Positions 25,907 through 34,463 of a DNA stretch of 37,451 bases are shown one piece after another (positions within the stretch are counted from its first letter, which is position 1; every line of letters starts with the position of its first letter). The DNA is from Streptomyces sabulosicollis (lineage in GTDB: Bacteria > Actinomycetota > Actinomycetes > Streptomycetales > Streptomycetaceae): positions 1 through 37,451 of the forward strand of contig NZ_JAEEAP010000036.1 of assembly GCF_016103465.1 (NCBI RefSeq), read 5' to 3'. The notes under the pieces were generated by a model. It saw only the letters and a program-made list of their open reading frames with translations, made no database searches and had not been told where the DNA came from. A program made the position numbers and the translations under genes.

Positions 25907-26047
25907 GGCCCTCGGGCCGCACACCGCGACGGCCCTGGGGACGACCGCGCAGGCCCTGGGGCTCCACAGCGCGACGGCCCTGGGACTCCACAGCGCGACG
26001 GCCCTGATGGGCCACGGCGCGACGGCCCCGGAGGGCCACGGCGTCAG
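25907..26047. repeat. 24-bp minisatellite between convergent genes (array C)
   Basis: Six units start at 25907, 25931, 25952, 25976, 26000 and 26024; five are 24 bp and one is 21 bp. The best pair is GGCCCTGGGGCTCCACAGCG... and its neighbour, differing at one base in 24. The final unit contains the stop codon of the MFS gene (26044-26046). Both unit sizes are multiples of three, so frames are kept across the array. Confidence 0.9.
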
Positions 26048-27339
26048 GCCGGTACGTGCACCGCCTCGACGCGGCTCGCGACCACGCGCTCGCGCTCCCG
26101 GCGGTGCGCCCGTCCGCGCAGCCGCAGGATCTGGGCGACGCCGAGCGCCTGCAGCACGAACACCGAGGCGAATGCGATCCGGAAGTTCTCGCCGGTCAGG
26201 TCCAGCAGGACGCCGACGGCCAGCAGGGTGGTCATCGAGGCCGTGAAACCGCCCATGTTGACGATGCCCGAGGCGGTGCCGATCCGCTCGGGCGGATTGG
26301 CGGGCCGGGCGAAGTCGAAGCCGATCATCGACGCGGGCCCGCAGGCCCCGAGCACCACGCACAGGACGATCAGCAGCCACATCGGCGCGTGGGCGGACGG
26401 CCACAGCAGCACGGTGCCCCACAGCAGCGCGGTGGCGCCGACCGTGCCGAGGGCCAGCGGGGCGCGGGCGGCGTGGTGCCGGGCGATGACCTGCCCGTAG
26501 ACCAGGCCGACCGCCATATTGGACAGCACGACGAGCGTCAGCAGCTGACCCGCGGTCGCCCGGGACAGCCCCTCCGCCTCGACCAGGAACGGCATCCCCC
26601 ACAGCAGCAGGAAGACCATCGCCGGGAACTGGGTGGTGAAGTGCACCCACATGCCCAGCCGGGTGCCGGGCTCGCGCCAGGCGTCCGCGATCTGCCGGCG
26701 GACGTAGTCGGCGCCCATGTGCGAGGCGGGCGCGGGCTCGAAGCCCTTCGGGTGGTCCTTGAGGAAGAACAGCACCAGGACGAAGACGGCCACACCGCCG
26801 AGCGCGCTGCCCGCGAAGGTCGTGGTCCAGCCGGCGCCGTGCAGCGCGCGGGCGATCACCAGCGTGGAGACCAGGTTGCCCGCCATGCCGAAGAGCGCGG
26901 CCACCTGGGCGATCATCGGCCCCCGGCGGGCCGGGAACCAGCGCGAGCCGAGCCGCAGCACGCTGATGAAGGTCATCGCGTCACCGCAGCCGAGCAGGGC
27001 CCGGGAGACCAGGGCCATCGGGTACGAGTGGGAGAGCGCGAAGCCGAACTGCCCCAGGGTGAAGAGCAGCACGCCGAGCATGAGCACCTTACGGGTGCCG
27101 AGACGGTCGACCATGAGCCCGACCGGTATCTGCATCCCGGCGTAGACCAGCACCTGGAGGATCGAGAAGGTCGACAGCGCCGAGGCGTTGATGTGGAAGC
27201 GCTCGGCGGCGTCGATACCGGCGACGCCGAGGCTGGTGCGATAGGTGATGGCGACGAAGTAGACGGCGACACCCAGGCCCCATACGGCGACGGCACGACG
27301 TCCGCCGGGTGGGTCCCCGGGCAACTGGGCCGAGGTCAT
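26044..27339 (-). CDS. MFS transporter
   Basis: 431 residues with about 12 hydrophobic segments. The loop between segments 2 and 3 carries the MFS signature GLMVDRLGTRKVLMLG, and a second copy region FARPANPPERIGTASG lies in the second half. The N-terminus resembles the anion:cation symporter-like group (VYFVAITYRTSLGVAGIDAAERF). Substrate cannot be told from the sequence. Its ATG overlaps the stop of the GntR gene (ATGA, 27336-27339), so the two are translationally coupled and the regulator probably senses a substrate related to the cargo. The stop lies in array C. Confidence 0.92.
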   Translation of the reverse strand: MTSAQLPGDPPGGRRAVAVWGLGVAVYFVAITYRTSLGVAGIDAAERFHINASALSTFSILQVLVYAGMQIPVGLMVDRLGTRKVLMLGVLLFTLGQFGFALSHSYPMALVSRALLGCGDAMTFISVLRLGSRWFPARRGPMIAQVAALFGMAGNLVSTLVIARALHGAGWTTTFAGSALGGVAVFVLVLFFLKDHPKGFEPAPASHMGADYVRRQIADAWREPGTRLGMWVHFTTQFPAMVFLLLWGMPFLVEAEGLSRATAGQLLTLVVLSNMAVGLVYGQVIARHHAARAPLALGTVGATALLWGTVLLWPSAHAPMWLLIVLCVVLGACGPASMIGFDFARPANPPERIGTASGIVNMGGFTASMTTLLAVGVLLDLTGENFRIAFASVFVLQALGVAQILRLRGRAHRRERERVVASRVEAVHVPA

Positions 27340-27995
27340 CGCACCTCACCCCGGGCGAGGTTGTTCACCCAGCTGATGTGGCGCTGCACCAGCCCGGACG
27401 CGAAACCGGCGTCCCCGGCGCGCAGGGCCTGGAGGATCTCCGTGTGCTCGGTGATGTTCTTGGCGATGCGGTCGGGCTCGGCGTGCATGGTGGCCACGCC
27501 CATCCGCAGCTGCCGGTCCCTCAACTGGTCGTACAGCTGCGCCAGGATGGCGTTTCCCGCGGCCCGGACGATCGCCGCGTGGAAGCAGCGGTCGGCGGCC
27601 GCGAAGGCGGCCAAGTCCCCGGCCGCGGCGTGCGCCCGCTGTTCCTCCAGCAGCTCCTCGAGCCGGGCCAGCAGCTTCCCCCCGGCCGGGACGACCTTGG
27701 CGACCGCGTGCTGCTCCACCAACAGCCTGGTCTCGACCACGTCCGCGATCTCCTGGGAGGAGACGGGCAGCACCAGGGCGCCCTTCTTCGGATAGAGCTT
27801 GAGCAGCCCCTCGGCCTCCAGGCGCAGCAGCGCCTCCCGGACGGGGGTGCGGGAGACCCCGACGGCGTCCGCGAGTTCGCCCTCGCTCAGCAGTGTGCCG
27901 CCCTCGTAGCGGCGGTCGAGGACGGCTTGTTTGACGTGGTGGTAGACGCGTTCGGCGGCAGGGGGCGGCTTGGTGGCCGTATCGGCGGGACTCAT
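27336..27995 (-). CDS. GntR-family regulator, FadR/FCD type
   Basis: 219 residues: a winged-helix DNA-binding domain (about 15-80; LLSEGELADAVGVSRTPVREALLRLEAEGLL) and an all-helical FCD ligand-binding domain (about 90-215), with the pattern AAADRCFHAAIVRAAGN supplying likely metal-binding Asp and His. Such regulators are usually autorepressors released by a carboxylic acid. ATG 27995 is chosen by family length. It overlaps the MFS gene by 4 bases and is first in the pair. A palindrome overlaps its start codon, suggesting autoregulation. Confidence 0.92.
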   Translation of the reverse strand: MSPADTATKPPPAAERVYHHVKQAVLDRRYEGGTLLSEGELADAVGVSRTPVREALLRLEAEGLLKLYPKKGALVLPVSSQEIADVVETRLLVEQHAVAKVVPAGGKLLARLEELLEEQRAHAAAGDLAAFAAADRCFHAAIVRAAGNAILAQLYDQLRDRQLRMGVATMHAEPDRIAKNITEHTEILQALRAGDAGFASGLVQRHISWVNNLARGEVR

Positions 27996-28009
27996 GATGC
28001 GCACATCAT
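27994..28009. promoter_or_regulatory. Palindrome over the GntR start, likely autoregulatory operator
   Basis: ATGATG-CGCA-CATCAT (6-4-6) overlaps the start codon and lies next to a TATGAT-like -10 box on the minus strand (near 28005-28010). Binding there would block initiation. The site form fits a GntR dimer; the link to this regulator is inferred from position. Confidence 0.5.
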
Positions 28010-28030
28010 AGATACAAGATGCATGCGCGC

Positions 28031-28063
28031 TCATCCCCCGTCCGCGATGCGGACGGGGGATGA
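28031..28063 (-). terminator. 15-bp hairpin terminator of the bkd operon
   Basis: A perfect 15-bp stem (28031-28045 with 28049-28063) with a 3-base loop, between the bkdC stop and the GntR gene. Confidence 0.8.
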
Positions 28064-28072
28064 ACGTCAGAG

Positions 28073-28136
28073 GGTGATCACGCCCAGGTGATCACGCCCA
28101 GGTGATCACGCCCAGGTGATCACGCCCAGGTGATCA
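28073..28136. repeat. 14-bp tandem repeat across the bkdC stop codon (array D)
   Basis: Four exact copies of GGTGATCACGCCCA (28073, 28087, 28101, 28115) and an 8-base partial copy to 28136. Each holds the palindrome GTGATCAC. On the minus strand, the unit encodes the end of BkdC (Ile-Thr-Trp-Ala-stop), so the last codons and stop of the gene were copied downstream. Fourteen is not a multiple of three, so frame is not kept. Confidence 0.95.
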
Positions 28137-29595
28137 GGCGCTTGGGGCGCTCCAGGACGGCCGCGACGTCCGCGAGCACCTTGGAGCCCAGCTCGCCGTC
28201 GACCAGCCGGTGGTCGAAGGAGAGCGCCAGCGTGGTCACCTGGCGCGGCTTGACCTCGCCCTTGTGGACCCACGGCTGGAGCTTGACGGCGCCGAAGGCG
28301 AGGATCGCGGACTCCCCGGGGTTGATGATCGGGGTGCCCGCGTCGATGCCGAAGACGCCGACATTGGTGATGGTGATCGTGCCGCCGGACATCGCCGCCG
28401 GGGTGGTCTTGCCCTCACGGGCGGTGGTGACCAGCTCGCCCAGGGCGGACGCCAGTTCGGGCAGGGTCTTGGCCTGGGCGTCCTTGATGTTGGGGACGAT
28501 CAGCCCGCGCGGCGTGGCCGCCGCGATGCCCAGGTTGACGTAGTCCTTGTAGACGATCTCCTGGTTGTCCTCGTCCCAGGTGGCGTTGATGTCCGGGTTG
28601 CGCCGGATCGCCACCAGCAGGGCCTTGGCGACCAGCAGCAGCGGGTTGACCCGCAGCCCGGCCAGCTCCGGGTCCTGCTTGAGGTCGGCCACGAGCTTCA
28701 TGGTGCGGGTCACGTCGACCGTCACGAACTCGGTCACGTGCGGGGCGGTGAAGGCGCTGTGGACCATCGCCTGCGCGGTGGCCTTCCGTACGCCCTTCAC
28801 GGGCACCCGCCGCTCCCGGGCCGGGGCGGCCGTGACGGCCTCGGACGGGGCCGTCACGGGCGTCTCCCGGGCCGCCTGGACGGCCTCGGCGGCCGCGTGG
28901 ACGTCCTCCCGGGTGATGATCCCGTCCGCGCCGCTCGGGGTGACCGTCTCCAGGTCGATGCCCAGGTCCTTGGCCAGCTTGCGGACCGGCGGCTTGGCCA
29001 GCGGCCGCGCGGTCCGGCCGCTGCCGTTCAGCTCGGGCGAGGGCGAGGGAGCGGGCGAGGGAGCGGGCGCGGCCTCGGGGCGCGCGGGCGCGGCCGCGGA
29101 CTCCCGCGGCGCGGGCGCCTCGGCGGAGGGGGCGGGCGCGGACCGCTGGAGGCCCGGCAGCGGCTTGCGCGGACGGCGCTTGGTGGAGGCGGGCGCCGCC
29201 CCGTAGCCGACCAGATTGGCCTGGCGGCCCGCCTTCTCCTCGGGCTCGGCCGCGGCGGCGGGCTCCTCGGCGGCGGGGGCCTCGGCCGCGGGGGCCTCGG
29301 CGGCGGGAGCGGCCTGGGGCGCCGCCTCCCCCGCCCCGGGGTTGGTGTCCACCGAGATGATCGGCGTGCCCACGTCCACGGTGGTGCCCTCGTCGAAGCG
29401 CACCTCGTGCACCACGCCGTCGAAGGGGATGGGCAGCTCGACGGCGGCCTTGGCGGTCTCGACCTCGCACACCACCTGGCCGTCGGTCACGGTGTCGCCC
29501 GGTGCCACGAACCACTTGAGGATCTCGGCCTCGGTCAGCCCCTCGCCCACATCGGGCATCTTGAACTCACGGAAGCGCTGTTCGACTGCGGTCAT
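28120..29595 (-). CDS. bkdC: Branched-chain 2-oxoacid dehydrogenase E2 (dihydrolipoamide acyltransferase)
   Basis: 491 residues. A lipoyl domain (about 8-82) carries the lipoyl-lysine Lys49 in EVETAKAAVE, the form typical of branched-chain rather than pyruvate E2. An Ala/Pro/Glu linker leads to an E3/E1-binding domain (about 210-250, VRKLAKDLGIDLETV) and the catalytic acyltransferase domain (about 265-491) with SFDHRLVDG (His462, Asp466). It transfers branched acyl groups to CoA in the BCDH complex, which degrades Val, Leu and Ile and supplies starters for branched fatty acids and polyketides. ATG 29595 is 9 bases after GAGGAG; GTG 29601 is too close. It is last in the operon. The stop lies within array D. 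Confidence 0.95.
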   Translation of the reverse strand: MTAVEQRFREFKMPDVGEGLTEAEILKWFVAPGDTVTDGQVVCEVETAKAAVELPIPFDGVVHEVRFDEGTTVDVGTPIISVDTNPGAGEAAPQAAPAAEAPAAEAPAAEEPAAAAEPEEKAGRQANLVGYGAAPASTKRRPRKPLPGLQRSAPAPSAEAPAPRESAAAPARPEAAPAPSPAPSPSPELNGSGRTARPLAKPPVRKLAKDLGIDLETVTPSGADGIITREDVHAAAEAVQAARETPVTAPSEAVTAAPARERRVPVKGVRKATAQAMVHSAFTAPHVTEFVTVDVTRTMKLVADLKQDPELAGLRVNPLLLVAKALLVAIRRNPDINATWDEDNQEIVYKDYVNLGIAAATPRGLIVPNIKDAQAKTLPELASALGELVTTAREGKTTPAAMSGGTITITNVGVFGIDAGTPIINPGESAILAFGAVKLQPWVHKGEVKPRQVTTLALSFDHRLVDGELGSKVLADVAAVLERPKRLITWA

Positions 29596-29617
29596 CGTCA
29601 CGATCTCCTCAAGCCCT

Positions 29618-30598
<981 letters not shown>

Positions 30599-30599
30599 G

Positions 30600-31766
30600 T
30601 CAGATGCCTTCCTCAGCGGTGACGAACGAAGCCTGGTACTCGGCGAACTGCGCCCGCTCCTCGTCGACGAGCGCGTGCCCGTCGGCGTAGATGTGCTCGA
30701 ACATCGCCATGTCCTCGGGGTCGGGCATGGCCCGTACGGCGTCCCGAACCCGCTTGGCCAGCGCGTCGCTCTCCCGCTCGAGGTCGGCGAAGTACGCGTC
30801 GTCGGCCAGGCCCTCGCGGGTCAGCAGGGTGCGCAGCCGCAGGATCGGGTCCTTGGTCTCCCACAGCTCCCGCTCCTCGGGCGAGCGGTAGCGCGTGGGG
30901 TCGTCGGAGGTGGTGTGGGCGCCCATGCGGTAGGTGAACGCCTCGATGAGCATCGGGCCCTGTCCGGTGCGCGCCCGCTCCAGCGCGGCCTTGGTGACGG
31001 CCAGACAGGCGAGCACGTCATTGCCGTCCACCCGTACCCCGGGGAAGCCGAAGCCCTGGGCGCGCTGGTAGAGCGGCACCCGGGTCTGCTTCTCGGTGGG
31101 CTCGGAGATGGCCCACTGGTTGTTCTGGCAGAAGAAGACGACCGGGGCGTTGTAGACCGCGGAGAAGGTGAACGATTCGGCGACATCGCCCTGGCTGGAG
31201 GCGCCGTCGCCGAAGTAGGCCAGGACCGCGGCGTCCGCGCCGTCCTTGGCCACACCCATCGCGTAGCCGGCCGCGTGCAGCGTCTGCGAGCCGATCACGA
31301 TGGTGTACAGGTGGAAGTTGTTGCTGTTCGGGTCCCAGCCGCCGTGGTTCACCCCACGGAACATCCCCAGCAGATTGGTCGGGTCCACGCCCCGGCACCA
31401 CGCCACACCGTGCTCGCGGTAGGTGGGGAAGACGTAGTCGGCGTCGTTCAGCGCCCGGCCGGAGCCGATCTGCGCCGCCTCCTGGCCGAGCAGCGAGGCC
31501 CACAGGCCCAGTTCGCCCTGGCGCTGCAGGGTGGTGGCCTCGGCGTCGAACCGCCGTGTCAGCACCATGTCCCGGTACAGACCGCGCAGCTCCTCCGGGG
31601 TGGGGTCGATGGCGTACTCGGGGTGCTCGACACGCTCGCCCTCGGGGGTCAGCAGCTGTACGAGTTCGGTCTGGCCCGCAGGCTGCTTCTTGGTGTCCCG
31701 CGCGGTGGTGCTGCGCTTGGCTCCGCTGCGGCGCGGCTTGCGCGCGGCAGTGCTCTCCACGGTCAC
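30600..31766 (-). CDS. bkdA: Branched-chain 2-oxoacid dehydrogenase E1 alpha
   Basis: 388 residues. The thiamine-diphosphate motif GDG (186-188) to NN (215-216) is intact, with GDGASSQGDVAE. Substrate-region motifs include FPTYREHGVAWCRGVDP and YRMGAHTTSDDPTRYR. The first 35 residues are basic and Ser/Thr-rich and are probably an unstructured lead. Start is GTG 31766, six bases after GGAGGAG; the frame stays open to 32387 but that extension lacks family character. First gene of bkdABC, and divergent from the response regulator across a 322-base gap. Together these genes make isobutyryl-, isovaleryl- and 2-methylbutyryl-CoA. Confidence 0.96.
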   Translation of the reverse strand: MTVESTAARKPRRSGAKRSTTARDTKKQPAGQTELVQLLTPEGERVEHPEYAIDPTPEELRGLYRDMVLTRRFDAEATTLQRQGELGLWASLLGQEAAQIGSGRALNDADYVFPTYREHGVAWCRGVDPTNLLGMFRGVNHGGWDPNSNNFHLYTIVIGSQTLHAAGYAMGVAKDGADAAVLAYFGDGASSQGDVAESFTFSAVYNAPVVFFCQNNQWAISEPTEKQTRVPLYQRAQGFGFPGVRVDGNDVLACLAVTKAALERARTGQGPMLIEAFTYRMGAHTTSDDPTRYRSPEERELWETKDPILRLRTLLTREGLADDAYFADLERESDALAKRVRDAVRAMPDPEDMAMFEHIYADGHALVDEERAQFAEYQASFVTAEEGI

Positions 31767-31955
31767 GTGTGCTCCTCCGTCTGTCCGGCCCCCGGGATCC
31801 GCCGGCGGCCAGTTGCGGCTCGCCCGTTCCGTCGCGGCGCACGGGGTGGGTGCGCCGAGACATGACCGGGCGTGACAGGTTCCCGGCGGCTGGCCCTGCA
31901 CAAGGCACGTTACCCAGTGCGTCGCATCTCTGCGAAACCCCACCTGACCTGCAAT

Positions 31956-31977
31956 TTTGCTTGGATTTCCAAGTAAA
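31956..31977. promoter_or_regulatory. AT-rich palindrome between bkdA and the response regulator
   Basis: CTTGGA-TT-TCCAAG (31960-31973) is a perfect 6-2-6 palindrome; outward, TTT (31956-31958) pairs with AAA (31975-31977) after one mismatch. It is one of the most AT-rich places in the window and lies in the 322-base gap 31767-32088 that must hold both divergent promoters. Lrp/AsnC-type BkdR proteins control bkd operons in other bacteria and bind AT-rich palindromes; no such gene is adjacent. Confidence 0.45.
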
Positions 31978-32088
31978 TCGCGCGGGTGGCGAAACATCCA
32001 CTGGTCACAGCCCCGCAGGCCGCCGGACAAGCGCACGGTATCCCGCTGGACAACGACGCGGGAAGACTTCGTGTGTGAGACTGGATCC

Positions 32089-32757
32089 GTGCGCGAAGAA
32101 GGAAAAATAGGTATTTTCCTGGTCGACGACCATGAAGTCGTCCGACGCGGCGTACGTGACCTGCTCGCGAGTGCGCCGGACATGGAGGTGGTCGGCGAGG
32201 CGGGCACCGCGGCCGACGCCCTGGCGCGGATCCCGGCCGCCCGTCCGGACGTCGCCGTCCTCGACATCCGGCTGCCCGACCGCAGCGGGGTCGAGGTCTG
32301 CCGGGAGATCCGCGCCCAGGACGAGAGCGTCCGCTGCATGATGCTCACCTCCTTCGCCGACGACGAGGCGCTCTTCGACGCCATCATCGCGGGCGCCTCC
32401 GGCTATGTCCTGAAGGACATCCGCGGCGACGAACTGCTCGCCGCCGTCCGGGACGTGGCCGCGGGCCGGTCGCTGCTCGACCCGGTGGCCACCGCCCGGG
32501 TGCTGGAGCGGCTGCGCGGCCAGACGGCCGCCAAACCGGACGACCAGCTCGCCGCCCTCACCGAGCAGGAGCGCCGGATCCTGCTGCTGATCGGGGAGGG
32601 GCTCACCAATCGGGCGATCGGCGAGCGGCTCCACCTCGCCGAGAAGACGATCAAGAACTATGTCTCCAGCCTGCTCTCCAAGCTGGGCATGGAGCGCCGG
32701 TCGCAGGCAGCGGCGTACGTCGCCCGCATGCAGGCGACCCAGGCCCAGAAGCGCTAG
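32089..32757 (+). CDS. NarL/LuxR-type response regulator, orphan
   Basis: 222 residues: a receiver domain (about 5-125) with Asp13/Asp14, phosphoacceptor Asp59 (AVLDIRLPD), Thr87 and Lys109 (GYVLKDIRG), and a LuxR helix-turn-helix (about 160-215; [51 protein letters not shown]). All phosphorylation residues are present, but no histidine kinase gene lies beside it. Start GTG 32089 gives the usual [20 protein letters not shown] 32071, after GGGAAG, has the better ribosome site and would add six residues. It is divergent from bkdA. The C-terminus ATQAQKR is echoed by the in-frame 36-bp array after its TAG. Confidence 0.93.
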   Translation: MREEGKIGIFLVDDHEVVRRGVRDLLASAPDMEVVGEAGTAADALARIPAARPDVAVLDIRLPDRSGVEVCREIRAQDESVRCMMLTSFADDEALFDAIIAGASGYVLKDIRGDELLAAVRDVAAGRSLLDPVATARVLERLRGQTAAKPDDQLAALTEQERRILLLIGEGLTNRAIGERLHLAEKTIKNYVSSLLSKLGMERRSQAAAYVARMQATQAQKR

Positions 32758-32945
32758 CCCTGGGCGCGGGCGACGCAGACCCGCAAGCGCTGGCCCCGGA
32801 CGTGGGCGACGCAGACCCGCAAGCGCCGGCCCCGGACGTGGGCGACGCAGACCCGCAAGCGCTGGCCCCGGACGCGGGCGACCCAGACCCGCAAACGCTG
32901 GCCCCGGACGCGGGCGACCCAGACCCGCAAACGCTGGCCCCGGAC
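32751..32945. repeat. 36-bp minisatellite starting in the response-regulator 3' end (array E)
   Basis: Units start at 32751, 32787, 32823, 32859 and 32895, with a partial sixth to 32945. Unit 1 contains the last two codons (CGC and TAG) of the response regulator: GCGCTAGCCC corresponds to GCGCTGGCCC in later units. Thirty-six is a multiple of three, so every unit keeps the regulator frame, encoding repeated ATQTRKRWPRTW/R after the stop. The rest of the 344-base gap up to 33101 has no gene that I can support. Confidence 0.92.
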
Positions 32946-33101
32946 AGGACGGCGCAGGCCCACGCGCCCCTCGTCCGGGCCGGAGGTGGCGGAGGACGGG
33001 GGCGCTCTGGTCCCGGGCCGGTCAACCGGCCGTGTTCCTGGGCGCCGTACCCCGTCTCCGCGCGCGCGGGCGACGATCCCCGGTGATCTAACATCTGGCA
33101 G

Positions 33102-34142
33102 GTGCCGCGCTCACATGTACGCTCCGCCGAGGCCGCTCCCGACGGGGAAACCCTGAGCGCCCTGCTCCGCCGCTATGACACCGCCGGTGAGGCCGTCTCC
33201 TGCGAACCGCTCACCCAGGGGCTGCTCAACCGGGGCTACCGCCTCGCCACCACCCGCGGCCGGTTCTTCCTCAAACACCACCTCGACGGCGACCGCACCG
33301 CCATCGCCCGGCAGCACCGGGTCACCCAGCGGCTGGAGGCGCTCGGGGTGCCCGTCGCCCCGCCGGTGCCCGACGCCGACGGCCGTACGGTCGCCGTCAT
33401 CGGCGGCCGCTGCTACGCGTTACACCCCTGGGTCGACGGGCGGCACCGCGACGGCGGTGAGCTGACCGCCCCGCAGTGCTGGCGGCTGGGCGGGCTGCTC
33501 GGACTCGTCCACACCTGTCTGGAGCGCGTCATGCGGGCCCGTACCGGCGACCGCAGGCCGCCCGTGGAGGCCGCCGCCGACCCCGAGGACACTTTCGCCG
33601 TCATCGACGAGCTGCTCACGCTGATCCGGGGGCGCCGGAACCGCGACACCTTCGACGAACTCGCCGAGCACCGGCTGGTCGAGCGGCGGGCGCTGCTGGA
33701 GCGGCACGCCCACCGCCGCCCGGAAGCGGACGCCGTCCCGGTCGCCGGCTGGGTGCACGGCGACTTCCACCCGCTCAACCTGCTCTACCGCGACACGGAA
33801 CCGGCCGCCATCGTCGACTGGGACCGGCTCGGCGTGCAGCCGCGCGCCGAGGAGGCGGTCCGCGCCGCCGCGATCTTCTTCGTACGGCCCGGTGGCACCC
33901 TGGAGCTCACCAAGGTGCGCTCCTACGCACGGGCGTACCGCTGCACGGCGGGGGCCGGGGCCTCCGAGATGGCCGCGGCCGTGCACCGGGTGTGGTGGGA
34001 GCGGCTCAACGACTTCTGGATGCTGCGCTGGCGCTACCAGCTCGGGGACCGGCGCGCCGATCCGCAGTTCCCGGCGGCCGCCGCGCTGGTGGTGTGGTGG
34101 ACCCGGGAGTACGACGCGGTCCGCGACGCCTTCTGCGGGTGA
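33102..34142 (+). CDS. Phosphotransferase (APH/choline-kinase-like)
   Basis: 346 residues with the aminoglycoside phosphotransferase fold. The catalytic loop is WVHGDFHPLNLL (His219, Asp221, Asn226) and the metal-binding segment is AIVDWDR (Asp239/Asp241). The N-lobe has RFFLKHHLDGDR, whose Lys is the likely ATP contact. This fold phosphorylates small alcohols, sugars or antibiotics; nothing here supports antibiotic resistance over homoserine/sugar/choline kinase roles. Start is GTG 33102 with no clear ribosome site. It follows the response regulator on the same strand after array E and ends before array F. Confidence 0.85.
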   Translation: MPRSHVRSAEAAPDGETLSALLRRYDTAGEAVSCEPLTQGLLNRGYRLATTRGRFFLKHHLDGDRTAIARQHRVTQRLEALGVPVAPPVPDADGRTVAVIGGRCYALHPWVDGRHRDGGELTAPQCWRLGGLLGLVHTCLERVMRARTGDRRPPVEAAADPEDTFAVIDELLTLIRGRRNRDTFDELAEHRLVERRALLERHAHRRPEADAVPVAGWVHGDFHPLNLLYRDTEPAAIVDWDRLGVQPRAEEAVRAAAIFFVRPGGTLELTKVRSYARAYRCTAGAGASEMAAAVHRVWWERLNDFWMLRWRYQLGDRRADPQFPAAAALVVWWTREYDAVRDAFCG

Positions 34143-34153
34143 CGGGGAGGGGG

Positions 34154-34173
34154 TGAAGGGCCGCCTTCCGCGG
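34154..34173. repeat. 20-bp direct repeat, left copy flanking array F
   Basis: TGAAGGGCCGCCTTCCGCGG here is repeated exactly at 34388-34407. The two copies frame the 24-bp array. Confidence 0.85.
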
Positions 34174-34206
34174 CCGGAGAGGGCGTTCGCAGGGCAGGCA
34201 GCGGGA

Positions 34207-34373
34207 GAGGCGTTCCCGCAACGGCCGGACGAGGCGTTCCCGCAACGGCCGGACGAGGCGTTCCCGCAACGGCCGGACGAGGCGTTCCCGCAACGGCCGG
34301 ACGAGGCGTTCCCGCAACGGCCGGACGAGGCGTTCCCGCGACGGCCGGAGAGGCGTTCCCGCGACGGCCGGAG
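34207..34373. repeat. 24-bp minisatellite between convergent genes (array F)
   Basis: Seven units: 34207, 34231, 34255, 34279, 34303 and 34327 (24 bp each), plus a 23-bp unit at 34351. The first five are identical: GAGGCGTTCCCGCAACGGCC followed by GGAC. Each unit can fold a small CGTT/AACG hairpin. It lies in the 321-base gap between the phosphotransferase and kinase genes (34143-34463); unlike the others it does not touch a stop codon. Confidence 0.95.
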
Positions 34374-34387
34374 AGGGTTACTACGGC

Positions 34388-34407
34388 TGAAGGGCCGCCT
34401 TCCGCGG
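34388..34407. repeat. 20-bp direct repeat, right copy flanking array F
   Basis: Exact second copy of 34154-34173. This copy is also the left arm of a hairpin terminator. Confidence 0.85.
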
Positions 34408-34420
34408 GAAGGGGCCCTTC
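34389..34420. terminator. Hairpin between convergent phosphotransferase and kinase genes
   Basis: GAAGGG (34389-34394) pairs with CCCTTC (34415-34420) and CCTTCC (34398-34403) with GGAAGG (34407-34412); two more C-G pairs and a one-base bulge lie between. Fourteen pairs in all, with a 3-base loop. Confidence 0.55.
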
Positions 34421-34463
34421 TGACGGCTGAGGGGGGCGGGGGCACCGTGGGGCGCCCCGGCCA

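Noticed and set aside
25121-26650. Minus-strand open frame running through array C with RAVALWSP repeats
   Set aside because: It overlaps two well-supported genes and owes its length to the 24-bp repeat and GC bias.
33102-34142. Aminoglycoside resistance gene
   Set aside because: The fold fits APH, but the family is broad and nothing else points to resistance.
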